Origin: Desulfovermiculus sp041686195
GTDB taxonomy: Bacteria; Desulfobacterota; Desulfovibrionia; Desulfovibrionales; Desulfothermaceae
Reading direction: 5' to 3'
DNA length: 64,000 nt
Assembly (NCBI GenBank): GCA_041686195.1
Contig: JAWLEI010000004.1
Span: 1-64,000 of the forward strand
Under the pieces are notes generated by a model that was not told the DNA's origin, did no database searches, and saw nothing but the letters and a program-made list of their open reading frames with translations. The translations under genes and the position numbers were made by a program. Of the stretch, positions 1 to 6,986 are shown one piece after another; the first letter of the stretch is position 1; each line of letters opens with the position of its first letter.

Positions 1-470
1 GATGAAACTTTGGGATGTCCTTCTCCGTCATTGCCCGGCCCAGATCCTTTGAATACACCGGGGTCAGGCTCATCACGCGAGACGCGTGACAATCTAGGGT
101 AAAGTCATTCTGTCTGCTCTGAATTCTGGTTCCGGATCGGTATCCGGGACCTAAATCCAGACTGAAAATGTAAGAACTGGACCCCGGTCCCGGATCTGGT
201 CCGGGATGACGTACGCCGGGGTGACGGACAAAGAAAGATCTCGTTTCATACGAGCGCCGCCTCTGAGGGCGGCCGCCAGTTTGATCGAATATGAAACTGG
301 GTATGAAGGGGGCTGGGCCTTTGGAGCCCGGCCCTCTCCGAGGGCCGGAAGTGCGTTGATCAAAGAGGCTGGGCCTCGGAGAGAACCAGTCCGGAAAAGC
401 CAAACCCCTCAGTAAGCCGGCCTTGAATCATTCCGCGGGGACGTCTTTCGCTTTGGGCTATTTCAGCCGG
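1..470. repeat. Gene-free mosaic of interspersed repeat modules at the left edge
   Basis: No gene is supported here. The stretch is built from pieces that recur elsewhere in the window: the GATGAAACTT end of a family A element at 1-10, a TCACGCG/CGCGTGA inverted repeat at 73-89 (related to 39240-39265), a family C block at about 129-230 (also at 48386 and 51081), the CTCGTTTCATACGAG module (family D) at 240-254, a family B core CCAGTTTGATC...ATGAAACTGG at 276-300, and a GC-rich GGGCCTCGGAGAG module (family F) at about 320-386. Short open frames in this region are read through repeat sequence and are not convincing genes. Confidence 0.7.
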
Positions 471-1412
471 CTATCCCTGGTGGTCAGCAGAGGTCACATA
501 GGGCTGATCCGAGCCCCCGTGGACCCATTGCACCTGGTCCTTATTGACCAGCCTGGTCACGTATTTGGCTATTTCATTTTGATGCAGTCCATAGATTGCG
601 GCCAGATCGCTTAAGGTGCATGGCCGGCGTCTTATGGTCTCCAGGATGGCCGCCTCGTCTGTTCCGGTCTGTTCTGTCCCGGCCTGAACAGAGGACAGGG
701 CCAGCTCGGCGGTTGGGGTAAAAAGCGACCTGGCCCATTCCAGGACCTCCACGCTCACTGGTTTGGCACTGGATTCCGCTGGCGGGCGTTCCACGGTGTT
801 TAAGTGGATACGGTCCGGGGCTATGCGCCGGGCGATGTCAGCCAGGGCCTGAATCTGATCCTGGGAATCGCTTACCCCCTGAAGGAGAAAGACCTCCAGG
901 ATGAGCTGGCCTTTGAATTCTTCCCGGAACTTGATCTGGCCCTGGACAAAAGAGGAGAAGTCCAGGTCAGGATGGGGGCGGTTGATGCGCTGAAAGGATT
1001 TGTGGTCCCAGGCACACAGGGAGGTCTTGACCATGGCCGCTTGAGCTGCAGCTGTTCTGACCTGGGGCAGGCTGAGCAGGGTGGCATTGGTCAAGAGCAG
1101 GGAGGGAATGTCGCTGTGTGAGTTAATAAACTCCAAGACCCGGTCAAAGTGAGCGTGCAGAGTGGGCTCTCCTGAGCCGGACAAAGTGAGCACATCGGCC
1201 TTGTTGCCGGCAGCCAGCCATTCCTGAAGCTGCAAAATGACCATGTCGATGGGCACATAGTCCTTTCTCTCCATGGTCTTGGCCGGGGTCCGCCCCAATT
1301 GGCAAAAGACGCAATCCAGGGTGCAGGTCTTCAGAGGCACGAGATCTATGCCCAGAGAGCGACCAAAACGGCGGGAAGGGACAGGGCCGAAGAGGGTATT
1401 TTGCCTATGCAT
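471..1412 (-). CDS. Radical SAM protein, COG0731 (wyosine synthetase-like) family
   Basis: This is a 313-residue radical SAM enzyme. The cluster-binding motif C-x3-C-x2-C is at Cys30, Cys34 and Cys37, followed by the usual SGSGEPTLH-type SAM-contacting segment near residue 80. The N-terminal GPVPSRRFGRSLGID block is typical of the COG0731 group, whose best-known members act on tRNA wyosine bases in archaea; bacterial members have no settled substrate. Residues from about 235 to the end look like a winged-helix tail, so a nucleic-acid or regulatory role is possible. The ATG at 1412 is preceded by GGAG. The gene stands alone, divergent from the trp leader. Family assignment is firm, the substrate is not known. 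Confidence 0.85.
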   Translation of the reverse strand: MHRQNTLFGPVPSRRFGRSLGIDLVPLKTCTLDCVFCQLGRTPAKTMERKDYVPIDMVILQLQEWLAAGNKADVLTLSGSGEPTLHAHFDRVLEFINSHSDIPSLLLTNATLLSLPQVRTAAAQAAMVKTSLCAWDHKSFQRINRPHPDLDFSSFVQGQIKFREEFKGQLILEVFLLQGVSDSQDQIQALADIARRIAPDRIHLNTVERPPAESSAKPVSVEVLEWARSLFTPTAELALSSVQAGTEQTGTDEAAILETIRRRPCTLSDLAAIYGLHQNEIAKYVTRLVNKDQVQWVHGGSDQPYVTSADHQG

Positions 1413-1565
1413 ACAGACTCCGTGATTACTCGGTTACGATATGTTCTGCCGGCAATTGCAAATCGTAGAATTTATACGTCCGCTCGCACTCAAGATCCTG
1501 TATCTCCTTTCTTGTGGCAGGTAAAGAGGTGAGAGTGAGGCTCAAAATATATGTATCCTGCCCCC

Positions 1566-1595
1566 TTGACATCCAGTTCCGAACTGGCCTATAAG
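1566..1595 (+). promoter_or_regulatory. Sigma-70-type promoter of the trp leader with an inverted repeat between the -35 and -10 boxes
   Basis: TTGACA (1566-1571) and TATAAG (1590-1595) are separated by 18 bases. Inside the spacer lies a perfect inverted repeat CCAGTTC-C-GAACTGG (1573-1587), a good position for a repressor operator. The half-site resembles the CTAGTT/AACTAG core of the E. coli TrpR operator, but this is only a resemblance. Predicted transcription start is near 1602, at or beside the leader ATG. Confidence 0.65.
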
Positions 1596-1601
1596 CACGG
1601 C

Positions 1602-1697
1602 ATGCACATATCCCTTGGTCCACATCACATATCTTCGGCAGTTCAGCAGTGGTGGTGGCGGCCTGCAAGCGGCCAAGGGGGGACTGTGCTCTGGTAA
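1602..1697 (+). CDS. trpL: Tryptophan leader peptide (attenuator)
   Basis: A 31-codon frame starts at ATG 1602 and stops at TAA 1695-1697. It has three consecutive TGG codons (Trp17, Trp18, Trp19, bases 1650-1658) and ends on a fourth Trp (Trp31). It is followed by a strong intrinsic terminator (1725-1763) and then by a trpB-type gene at 1833. This is the architecture of ribosome-mediated trp attenuation. Bases 1604-1618 (GCAC, CCCTTGG) can pair with 1673-1688 (CCAAGGG, GTGC), a likely 1:2-type stem. A competing antiterminator is less obvious; CCTGCAAGC at 1662-1670 can pair with part of the terminator's left arm. No Shine-Dalgarno sequence is seen and the predicted transcript starts at about the ATG, so a leaderless start is possible. 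Confidence 0.75.
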   Translation: MHISLGPHHISSAVQQWWWRPASGQGGTVLW

Positions 1698-1724
1698 GAA
1701 AGAGATAGCATATCATGACCCTTC

Positions 1725-1763
1725 AAAGGCTGCAGACGAAAATAACGTCTGCGGCCTTTTTTT
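1725..1763 (+). terminator. Intrinsic terminator of the trp leader (attenuator hairpin)
   Basis: Fourteen base pairs join 1725-1738 (ending GCAGACG) with 1746-1759 (starting CGTCTGC), with one T-G wobble and an AAAATAA loop. The right arm runs into seven T. It ends 69 bases before the trpB start, so it would stop the leader transcript unless an alternative fold forms. Confidence 0.85.
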
Positions 1764-1832
1764 GTGATTTTCGAAGCGGCAAAGCTGGAAAGTTGGTTAT
1801 ATACAATGGATCAAGCTTGACAGGAGTATCTT

Positions 1833-3185
1833 ATGCACACGCGGATTACGCTTCCCCAGTCCGAATTGCCCACCAAATGGTACAATGCCCTGCCCGACCT
1901 GCCCACTCCTCTTGCTCCGCCCCTGGATCCCCAGACAGGCCAGCCCCTGGCTCCGGAACAGCTGGAGACCATTTTCCCCAGGGGGTTGATTGGGCAAGAG
2001 CTGAGTCCTGAGCCCTACATCCCCATTCCCGAGCCGGTACAGGATATTTACCGCCTGTGGAGGCCGACCCCTCTGATTCGGGCCAAAGGCCTGGAGAAGG
2101 CCATCGGCACCTCCTGCCGCATCTATTTCAAGGACGAATCGGTCTCTCCCACCGGGTCGCACAAGCCGAATACAGCTGTACCTCAGGCCTATTTCAACAA
2201 GCTGGAAGGAGTGAGCCGGCTGTCCACCGAAACCGGGGCCGGGCAGTGGGGGACCGCTCTCTCGTTTGCCTGCCGTATGGTGGATCTGCAGTGCACCGTA
2301 TACATGGTCAAGGTCAGTTTTGAACAAAAGCCCTACCGCCAGATCATCATCAAGTCTTACGGAGGGGAGATCTTTCCCTCTCCCTCCCGGAAAACCACAA
2401 GCGGAGCAGCAGTTCTGGATCAGGATCCGGGTTGCAAGGGAAGTCTGGGTCTGGCTATTTCTGAAGCGGTTGAGGATGCGGCAACAAATGTGGACACCAA
2501 ATACACCCTGGGCAGTGTGCTCAACCATGTCCTCCTGCACCAGACAGTAATCGGGCTGGAGACCATGCAGCAGCTGCAGGCCGTGGATGAAAAGCCGGAC
2601 TATCTAGTCGGCTGCGTGGGTGGGGGGAGCAATTTCGCCGGGTTGATGCTCCCGTTTCTGCCCCGCAAACTGGCCGGAGAGGACATTACTTTTATTGCAG
2701 CTGAACCCAAGGCCTGTCCGTCCTTGACCAGAGGGGCATACCGGTATGACTACGGGGACATGGCCCGCCTGACACCACTTATCAAGATGCATACTCTGGG
2801 GCATGGCTTTATGCCTGCCCCGATTCATGCCGGAGGGCTCCGCTACCACGGCAATGCCCCAATTCTGTGCAATCTGGTTGATGCAGGGGTGGTGGAACCC
2901 AGATCCTATTTTCAAAGCGAATGCTTTGATGCGGCCAGGCTGTTTCAGAATACGGAAGGATTTCTGCCTGCCCCGGAGACCTCCCATGCCATCCGTTCAG
3001 CCATTGAGGTGGCGGAAAAGGCCAAGCCGGGCTCCAGTATCGTATTTCTCTACTCCGGGCACGGGCTCCTGGATCTGGCCTCATATGAGGCCTACTTCCA
3101 GGGGGATCTGCAGGACTATGAGCTGCCCCAGGAAACAATCGATCAGGCCCTTGCCTCCTGCCCAACTACAGGTGTCGAGGTTTGA
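1833..3185 (+). CDS. trpB: Tryptophan synthase beta subunit, TrpB2-like (long form)
   Basis: PLP enzyme of 450 residues that joins indole with serine to give tryptophan. The PLP lysine is Lys111 in GSHKPNTA, the catalytic-region ETGAGQWG follows at 133-140, and the phosphate-binding GGGSN is at 263-267. It is longer than the TrpB1 that pairs with TrpA (about 400 residues) and has the N-terminal extension and divergent sequence of the TrpB2 group, which often works without TrpA and may salvage indole. No trpA or other trp gene is adjacent. AGGAG lies 6 bases before ATG 1833. A promoter, leader peptide with Trp codons and terminator upstream suggest control by tryptophan attenuation. The TrpB2 subtype is inferred from length and overall sequence. 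Confidence 0.92.
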   Translation: MHTRITLPQSELPTKWYNALPDLPTPLAPPLDPQTGQPLAPEQLETIFPRGLIGQELSPEPYIPIPEPVQDIYRLWRPTPLIRAKGLEKAIGTSCRIYFKDESVSPTGSHKPNTAVPQAYFNKLEGVSRLSTETGAGQWGTALSFACRMVDLQCTVYMVKVSFEQKPYRQIIIKSYGGEIFPSPSRKTTSGAAVLDQDPGCKGSLGLAISEAVEDAATNVDTKYTLGSVLNHVLLHQTVIGLETMQQLQAVDEKPDYLVGCVGGGSNFAGLMLPFLPRKLAGEDITFIAAEPKACPSLTRGAYRYDYGDMARLTPLIKMHTLGHGFMPAPIHAGGLRYHGNAPILCNLVDAGVVEPRSYFQSECFDAARLFQNTEGFLPAPETSHAIRSAIEVAEKAKPGSSIVFLYSGHGLLDLASYEAYFQGDLQDYELPQETIDQALASCPTTGVEV

Positions 3186-3243
3186 TTATTCGGTCGTAGA
3201 ATTCATCCCAGTCCCTGATGAGCTATTTTCTCATTTTGGGGAA

Positions 3244-3289
3244 ATAAAATTTTTGTCCCGGGCTGGTCGGCCCGGGACAAAAATTTTAT
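3244..3289. terminator. Bidirectional terminator between trpB and dodecin
   Basis: A perfect 20-bp stem pairs 3244-3263 (ending GTCCCGGGC) with 3270-3289 (starting GCCCGGGAC), loop TGGTCG. A/T-rich flanks give a T-tract in both directions. The dodecin stop codon (3286-3288) lies within the right arm. Confidence 0.88.
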
Positions 3290-3495
3290 TCTTCGTATTT
3301 GAAAGAGAGCCTGACCTTGGCCCGGTAGAGGGCCACCTTACCTGCATCGACCTTCATATCCAGTTCCTTGACTTCAGCGATCCTCACCTCGCGCAGGGTC
3401 TTGGACGCTCTTTCCACAGCGGTCTTGGCTGCATCCTCCCAGGATGTTTCGCTGGTTCCAACCAGATCGATGAATTTATAAACGCTGCCGGGCAT
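3286..3495 (-). CDS. Dodecin family flavin-binding protein
   Basis: A 69-residue dodecin: small beta-alpha-beta-beta subunits that assemble into a hollow dodecamer binding flavins (bacterial type), thought to buffer FMN/FAD. The sequence begins MPGSVYKFIDLVGTS, with the WEDA segment just after it, as in known dodecins, and the length fits. The start chosen is ATG 3495 because AAGGAGG precedes it by 6 bases and family members start at this point; a longer frame to 3534 lacks support. It is monocistronic, convergent with trpB, sharing the hairpin at 3244-3289. Confidence 0.92.
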   Translation of the reverse strand: MPGSVYKFIDLVGTSETSWEDAAKTAVERASKTLREVRIAEVKELDMKVDAGKVALYRAKVRLSFKYEE

Positions 3496-3590
3496 GATCC
3501 ACCTCCTTGTTAAGTTGTTTGGGTTTCCCTTCACTTTCCACCGTATTTTCTTTATAACGTGCCTGGAAAAAATATGTCAAACAAAATAAC

Positions 3591-3621
3591 GCATCAGCTT
3601 TGCCTGAGGCAAAACTGATGC
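3591..3621. promoter_or_regulatory. Hairpin just upstream of the YcaO gene
   Basis: GCATCAG-c-TTTGCC / GGCAAA-a-CTGATGC forms a 13-bp stem with one mismatch and a TGA loop, ending 15 bases before ATG 3637. There is no T-tract on the + strand, so it is not a normal terminator for anything upstream; it may be an operator or a 5' UTR structure. Confidence 0.45.
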
Positions 3622-3636
3622 GGTGCGGAGTGTTTC

Positions 3637-4953
3637 ATGCAGTTTACAAATTATGTGCGAAACGAGCACAATAAGTGCGATAGTCCGGAAAATACTCTGG
3701 GCCGGATCAGCAAAGGACTGGACCGGCTAAAGCTCAAGGCCAGGTATTCGGGGGTCCAGGCCTCTGATCGCCTGTTCTGGGGTCGGGTATGGATCGATTC
3801 CCTGCATCTCATCTGTGAAGGCAAGGGGACGAGCAGGGAATTGGCCCAGGCCAGCGCCTATGCAGAACTCGTGGAGCGTTTGAGTGCAGGCCTTTATTAT
3901 CCGGCTTTTGAAGAGCAGGTCAGATTCCATCTCCCGGCCCTGTATGGTGCAAAAACACGGTCTTTTTTAAGCTATGCCTGGATGGACGGGTATGTGCAGG
4001 CCCATCAGAGTGAACTGGACACCTTGCATGTGAGCATTGAAGAACTGCTGGCCGGGCAGACCCAGCTCAGCCCGGAGGCTGTGGAGGAGATCAAGGATTC
4101 GGAAATGGCCGGGCACTGGGTGGACGGCTATTCACTGCTGCAGGAGAAGACGATCAAGGTGCCCATGAAGTTTGCCGCCTATATTCACGGCACCAACGGG
4201 ATAGCGGCTGGAAATGTGCGGGAGGAGGCTTTGATCCAGGCCGCCTGTGAGGTTTTTGAACGTCATACCCAGATCCGGGTCATTGGCCGGGAAGAGACGG
4301 TGCCCACTATCGATCCGGATTCCGTTCAGGACGGATTCATCCAGGAGCTCCAGCAGTTCTACGCCCAGAACAATGTGCAGGTCACCTTAAAGGACCTGTC
4401 TTTCGGCGGTCTGTTTCCAGTGCTTGCTGCTGTGTACACGAATTACAACCTGCCAAAGGATCGTTTAGAATACAGGACCTTTATACCCGGGGCGTCATTT
4501 CATACCTCAGAGGCACTGGGCCGCTGCTTCACAGAAGGCATTCAAGGCAAGAAGTCGCTCAACGCAGTCAGGGCCCAACTGGACCAGCCGGTAAGGCCCA
4601 AATCAGAAGTGGACTCCTACTATCTGCTTATGAAGTGCGGAGTATCGCCCACAGACATTTCTTTTCTGGAACAGGGAGGGGTCCAGTCGTACCAGATCTG
4701 GAAGGCTAAGGATATTGAACAGGAAATCGAATTCATAAAGACCATCTGCCGCAAGCTGGGGACCGACTGCATTGTCCTGGACCACACCCACCCGGTTATT
4801 GGCTTTCCCGTAGTTCGAGTAATTATGCCCGGGATTTCCGATTTTCTGCCGTTTCTGCCCCGGGATATACTGACTAATGAGCGGACCAAGCCATCCACAG
4901 CCTGGAAAGGAGGAGAGTATAAACGGGTGGCGGCCAGCTTTTTCCGGACATAG
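3637..4953 (+). CDS. YcaO-domain protein
   Basis: A 438-residue YcaO protein. YcaO enzymes use ATP to activate amide backbones, making azolines, thioamides or amidines, and some act on ribosomal protein S12 modification. Visible are the EGKGTSRELAQASAYAELVER block (residues 61-81, the Gly-rich and Glu residues of the ATP site) and a second GTNGIAAGN...A..EVFERH block near 190-215. The C-terminus lacks the PxPxP tail typical of azoline-forming members, so it is closer to the uncharacterised or S12-accessory type. GGAG precedes ATG 3637. No precursor peptide, TfuA or dehydrogenase gene is adjacent, so the substrate cannot be inferred from context. Confidence 0.85.
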   Translation: MQFTNYVRNEHNKCDSPENTLGRISKGLDRLKLKARYSGVQASDRLFWGRVWIDSLHLICEGKGTSRELAQASAYAELVERLSAGLYYPAFEEQVRFHLPALYGAKTRSFLSYAWMDGYVQAHQSELDTLHVSIEELLAGQTQLSPEAVEEIKDSEMAGHWVDGYSLLQEKTIKVPMKFAAYIHGTNGIAAGNVREEALIQAACEVFERHTQIRVIGREETVPTIDPDSVQDGFIQELQQFYAQNNVQVTLKDLSFGGLFPVLAAVYTNYNLPKDRLEYRTFIPGASFHTSEALGRCFTEGIQGKKSLNAVRAQLDQPVRPKSEVDSYYLLMKCGVSPTDISFLEQGGVQSYQIWKAKDIEQEIEFIKTICRKLGTDCIVLDHTHPVIGFPVVRVIMPGISDFLPFLPRDILTNERTKPSTAWKGGEYKRVAASFFRT

Positions 4954-5111
4954 GGCATGGAAACCCCAATGGGTATTCTAGGGACGCGTCAATTGCATGT
5001 AGTCGGTTTTCCCTCTTTATCCATATGGCAAGACACTGATACTTAAGAATCCCTTTTCTTTGTACGCCACGAGATATCAAGTTGAATAACGCCTGTGCAC
5101 AGGAGACTGTT

Positions 5112-5798
5112 GTGTCAAGTACCCGAAGAGCCGTATTTTTCGATCTGGACGGAACCCTGTTGAACACCATATCCGATCTGGCGGCGAGTATGAACCAGGT
5201 CCTGGCCCAATGGGGCTGCCCGGTGCATCCAGAAGAGAAATATCGCTATTTTATCGGTGATGGGGTGCACATGCTGGCCACCAGAGCACTGCCATTGCCA
5301 ATGCGCACTGAATCCAGGATTGAGCAGGCAGTGCAAGCCTTTCGGCAAGTGTACAGCCGGCGATGGAAGGAGACCACCCGGCCCTATCCAGGAATTACGT
5401 CTCTGCTCCAGGCCTTGGGAGAGCAAAAAATTTCCCTGGGCGTGGTGAGCAATAAACCGCATGAACCAACCTTGACCTGCGTACAGACCTTTTTCCCCCA
5501 GGTGTCATTTGTGGTGGTCCAGGGCCAGACCCAGGGTCTTCCTCCAAAACCGGATCCGGCTGGGCTGATCGCAGCTCTCAAGGCCTGCGGGGCTGATGGT
5601 CACCAAAGCCTGTATCTGGGTGACAGCGGCGTGGATGTTCAGGCGGCCAAGGGGGCGGGAATGTGGGCTGTCGGGGCCGAGTGGGGATTTCGGACCAGAG
5701 AGGAGCTCGAGGAGCACGGAGCCGAGCATGTGGTCCGGCACCCACTGGATGTCCTGGAGATTGCACAGCAGATTTGGAAAAGACAGGAGAATGAGTAG
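5112..5798 (+). CDS. gph: HAD hydrolase, phosphoglycolate phosphatase-like
   Basis: A 228-residue HAD-superfamily phosphatase. Motif I is FFDLDGTLLNT near the N-terminus, motif II is VVSNKP in mid-sequence, motif III is KPDP, and motif IV is YLGDSGVDVQAAKGAG. The overall pattern matches Gph, which removes 2-phosphoglycolate, although pyrophosphatase PpaX has a similar layout. I place the start at GTG 5112 because AGGAG lies 6 bases before it; an in-frame TTG at 5082 has no ribosome site. It is a single gene between the YcaO gene and a convergent unknown gene. Confidence 0.8.
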   Translation: MSSTRRAVFFDLDGTLLNTISDLAASMNQVLAQWGCPVHPEEKYRYFIGDGVHMLATRALPLPMRTESRIEQAVQAFRQVYSRRWKETTRPYPGITSLLQALGEQKISLGVVSNKPHEPTLTCVQTFFPQVSFVVVQGQTQGLPPKPDPAGLIAALKACGADGHQSLYLGDSGVDVQAAKGAGMWAVGAEWGFRTREELEEHGAEHVVRHPLDVLEIAQQIWKRQENE

Positions 5799-5899
5799 GT
5801 TAAGAAACCGGGTGTGAAATCCCCGTATCAATTCTGCTCAAGATGACCTGGCCACTTGCGCCGCTTTTTTTCGCTTGGGATGAGCCTTATGGCTCTGCG

Positions 5900-6412
5900 T
5901 TAGTTCCCGGCCATGATTTTCTTGGGACAGGAGGACTTGAGATAACACTCTTCGCACTCGCCGTGAAAGGGAAGCTTGGTCAGCAGGCCGAACTGCACGC
6001 TGAGCTGGCCGGCATTGGTGAAATCCAGACCGACCTCGGCCAGGGACTGTTTGAGAATCTTATTCGGTTCCGGGATGGGAGCGCAGGTGCCCAGGGAGGC
6101 CTCGGGTACAGCCTCCAAAAGAGCGGCCATGAGCATGGCCTGGGCTACCAGAGGGGCGTTATGCCCCTGTTCTGTATCCGAGCTTTGCTTTTCCTGAAGA
6201 ATCTGCTCAGCTTCCTGGGTAAGGTAAATGAGGATATATCCCTTGCCCTGGCCCAGACGGTAGGCCCGAAGATGGGTGAACAGCTCTTGCCAGAGGTGAC
6301 CTATCTCCTCGGCCTGGTCGCCGCTGATCCGGCGTTGGCCGGAGAGGATCATAAACGTTTCCAGGTCAAAATGGGGGGTAATTTGAATCGGGGTCAGGGG
6401 GAGTTTTTTCAT
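5900..6412 (-). CDS. Conserved-looking protein with C-terminal Cys cluster, function unknown
   Basis: A 170-residue protein I do not recognise. It starts MKKLPLTPIQITPHFDLETFMIL and has a helical middle rich in Gln and Glu. It ends with three closely spaced cysteines (CEECYLKSSC) that could bind a metal or an Fe-S cluster. It lies downstream of the thioesterase gene on the same strand, but a family A repeat (6421-6509) separates them, so co-transcription is uncertain. Its 3' end faces the gph gene. Confidence 0.55.
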   Translation of the reverse strand: MKKLPLTPIQITPHFDLETFMILSGQRRISGDQAEEIGHLWQELFTHLRAYRLGQGKGYILIYLTQEAEQILQEKQSSDTEQGHNAPLVAQAMLMAALLEAVPEASLGTCAPIPEPNKILKQSLAEVGLDFTNAGQLSVQFGLLTKLPFHGECEECYLKSSCPKKIMAGN

Positions 6413-6420
6413 ATTTTAGC

Positions 6421-6509
6421 CTTGCCTCCGGCAAGTCTGAAATATTTTTTTGCCCCAAAGCGGGCAAAAAAAGAAAATTTGCCGGATTGATCGGTGAAGA
6501 AACTTTGAG
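6421..6509 (+). repeat. Family A palindromic repeat, copy 1
   Basis: Layered inverted repeats: CTTGCC-tcc-GGCAAG (6421-6435); a central 11-bp stem TTTTTTTGCCC / GGGCAAAAAAA with loop CAAAGC (6445-6472); CCGGCAA (6428-6434) can also pair with TTGCCGG (6479-6485). It ends with the TTGATC...GAAACTTTGAG junction. Similar copies are at 44281, 48295, 51216 and 60042. The T-run is on the left of the stem and the A-run on the right on both strands, the reverse of an intrinsic terminator. Confidence 0.8.
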
Positions 6510-6551
6510 TAATGATTTGATTTTTCTGACATCCAAAATAACAAGAGTTGG

Positions 6552-6986
6552 TTAGTCCGGTTTTTTCATGCAAAGCGTCTTCAGCCATTCGGGTACAGCC
6601 ACGGGTTTCCCATCCCGGCCCATGCAGGGGTGCTGGGTATAGCCGGAAGTCATGAACCGGTTGTCCTCCGATTGGTTGTAGACCTCATATACAAAGGTTA
6701 TTGAGGCTCGGTTCATGACCCGTATTCCGGTCCGAATACTTACCAGGTTCTCAAACCTGGCCGGGGCCCGGTAACGGCAGAAGGCCTCCCGGACCGGCAA
6801 GAGAATTCCTCTGGCCTCGATCTCTGAATAGCTCAGTCCCAGTTCCCGGATGAAGTGGCTGCGGGCCTGCTCGAACCAGTGCAGGTAGTTTGCGTAATAG
6901 ACAATGCCCATGGCATCGGTTTCTCCATATGAGACCCGGTGAGGCCACCACACTTCGGGGACAGGAAATGGTGTGGCCTTCTTCAT
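6552..6986 (-). CDS. Acyl-CoA thioesterase, YbgC/FadM hotdog family
   Basis: A 144-residue single-hotdog 4-hydroxybenzoyl-CoA-type thioesterase. The active-site signature YGETDAMGIVYYANYLHWFE is near residues 17-36, with the Asp that aligns with the catalytic Asp of the YbgC/FadM group. Substrates in this group are short to medium acyl-CoAs. ATG 6986 overlaps the stop of the upstream phosphoglycerate-mutase-like gene (ATGA), indicating translational coupling. A longer frame to 7079 would run into that gene and is rejected. Why a thioesterase is coupled to a homoserine/phosphoglycerate gene is unclear. Confidence 0.85.
   Translation of the reverse strand: MKKATPFPVPEVWWPHRVSYGETDAMGIVYYANYLHWFEQARSHFIRELGLSYSEIEARGILLPVREAFCRYRAPARFENLVSIRTGIRVMNRASITFVYEVYNQSEDNRFMTSGYTQHPCMGRDGKPVAVPEWLKTLCMKKPD

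Noticed and set aside
1426..1716. 96-codon open frame on the minus strand over the trp leader
   Set aside because: No ribosome site or family signature; the + strand shows promoter, Trp-rich leader and terminator instead.
1602..1763. Considered as 6S RNA, a T-box or another stand-alone small RNA
   Set aside because: No T-box AGGGTGG sequence; the in-frame Trp triplet, the terminator and the trpB gene directly downstream fit a trp attenuator better.
6445..6472. Family A central hairpin as an intrinsic terminator
   Set aside because: The T-run is before and the A-run after the GC stem on both strands, the wrong polarity for termination.
5843..6490. Open frames through family A repeats that share a KYFFAPKRAKK-like peptide (also at 48188-48376 and 59947-60621)
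   Set aside because: The shared peptide is the translation of the repeat itself; the rest of each frame is antisense to or overlaps a real gene.
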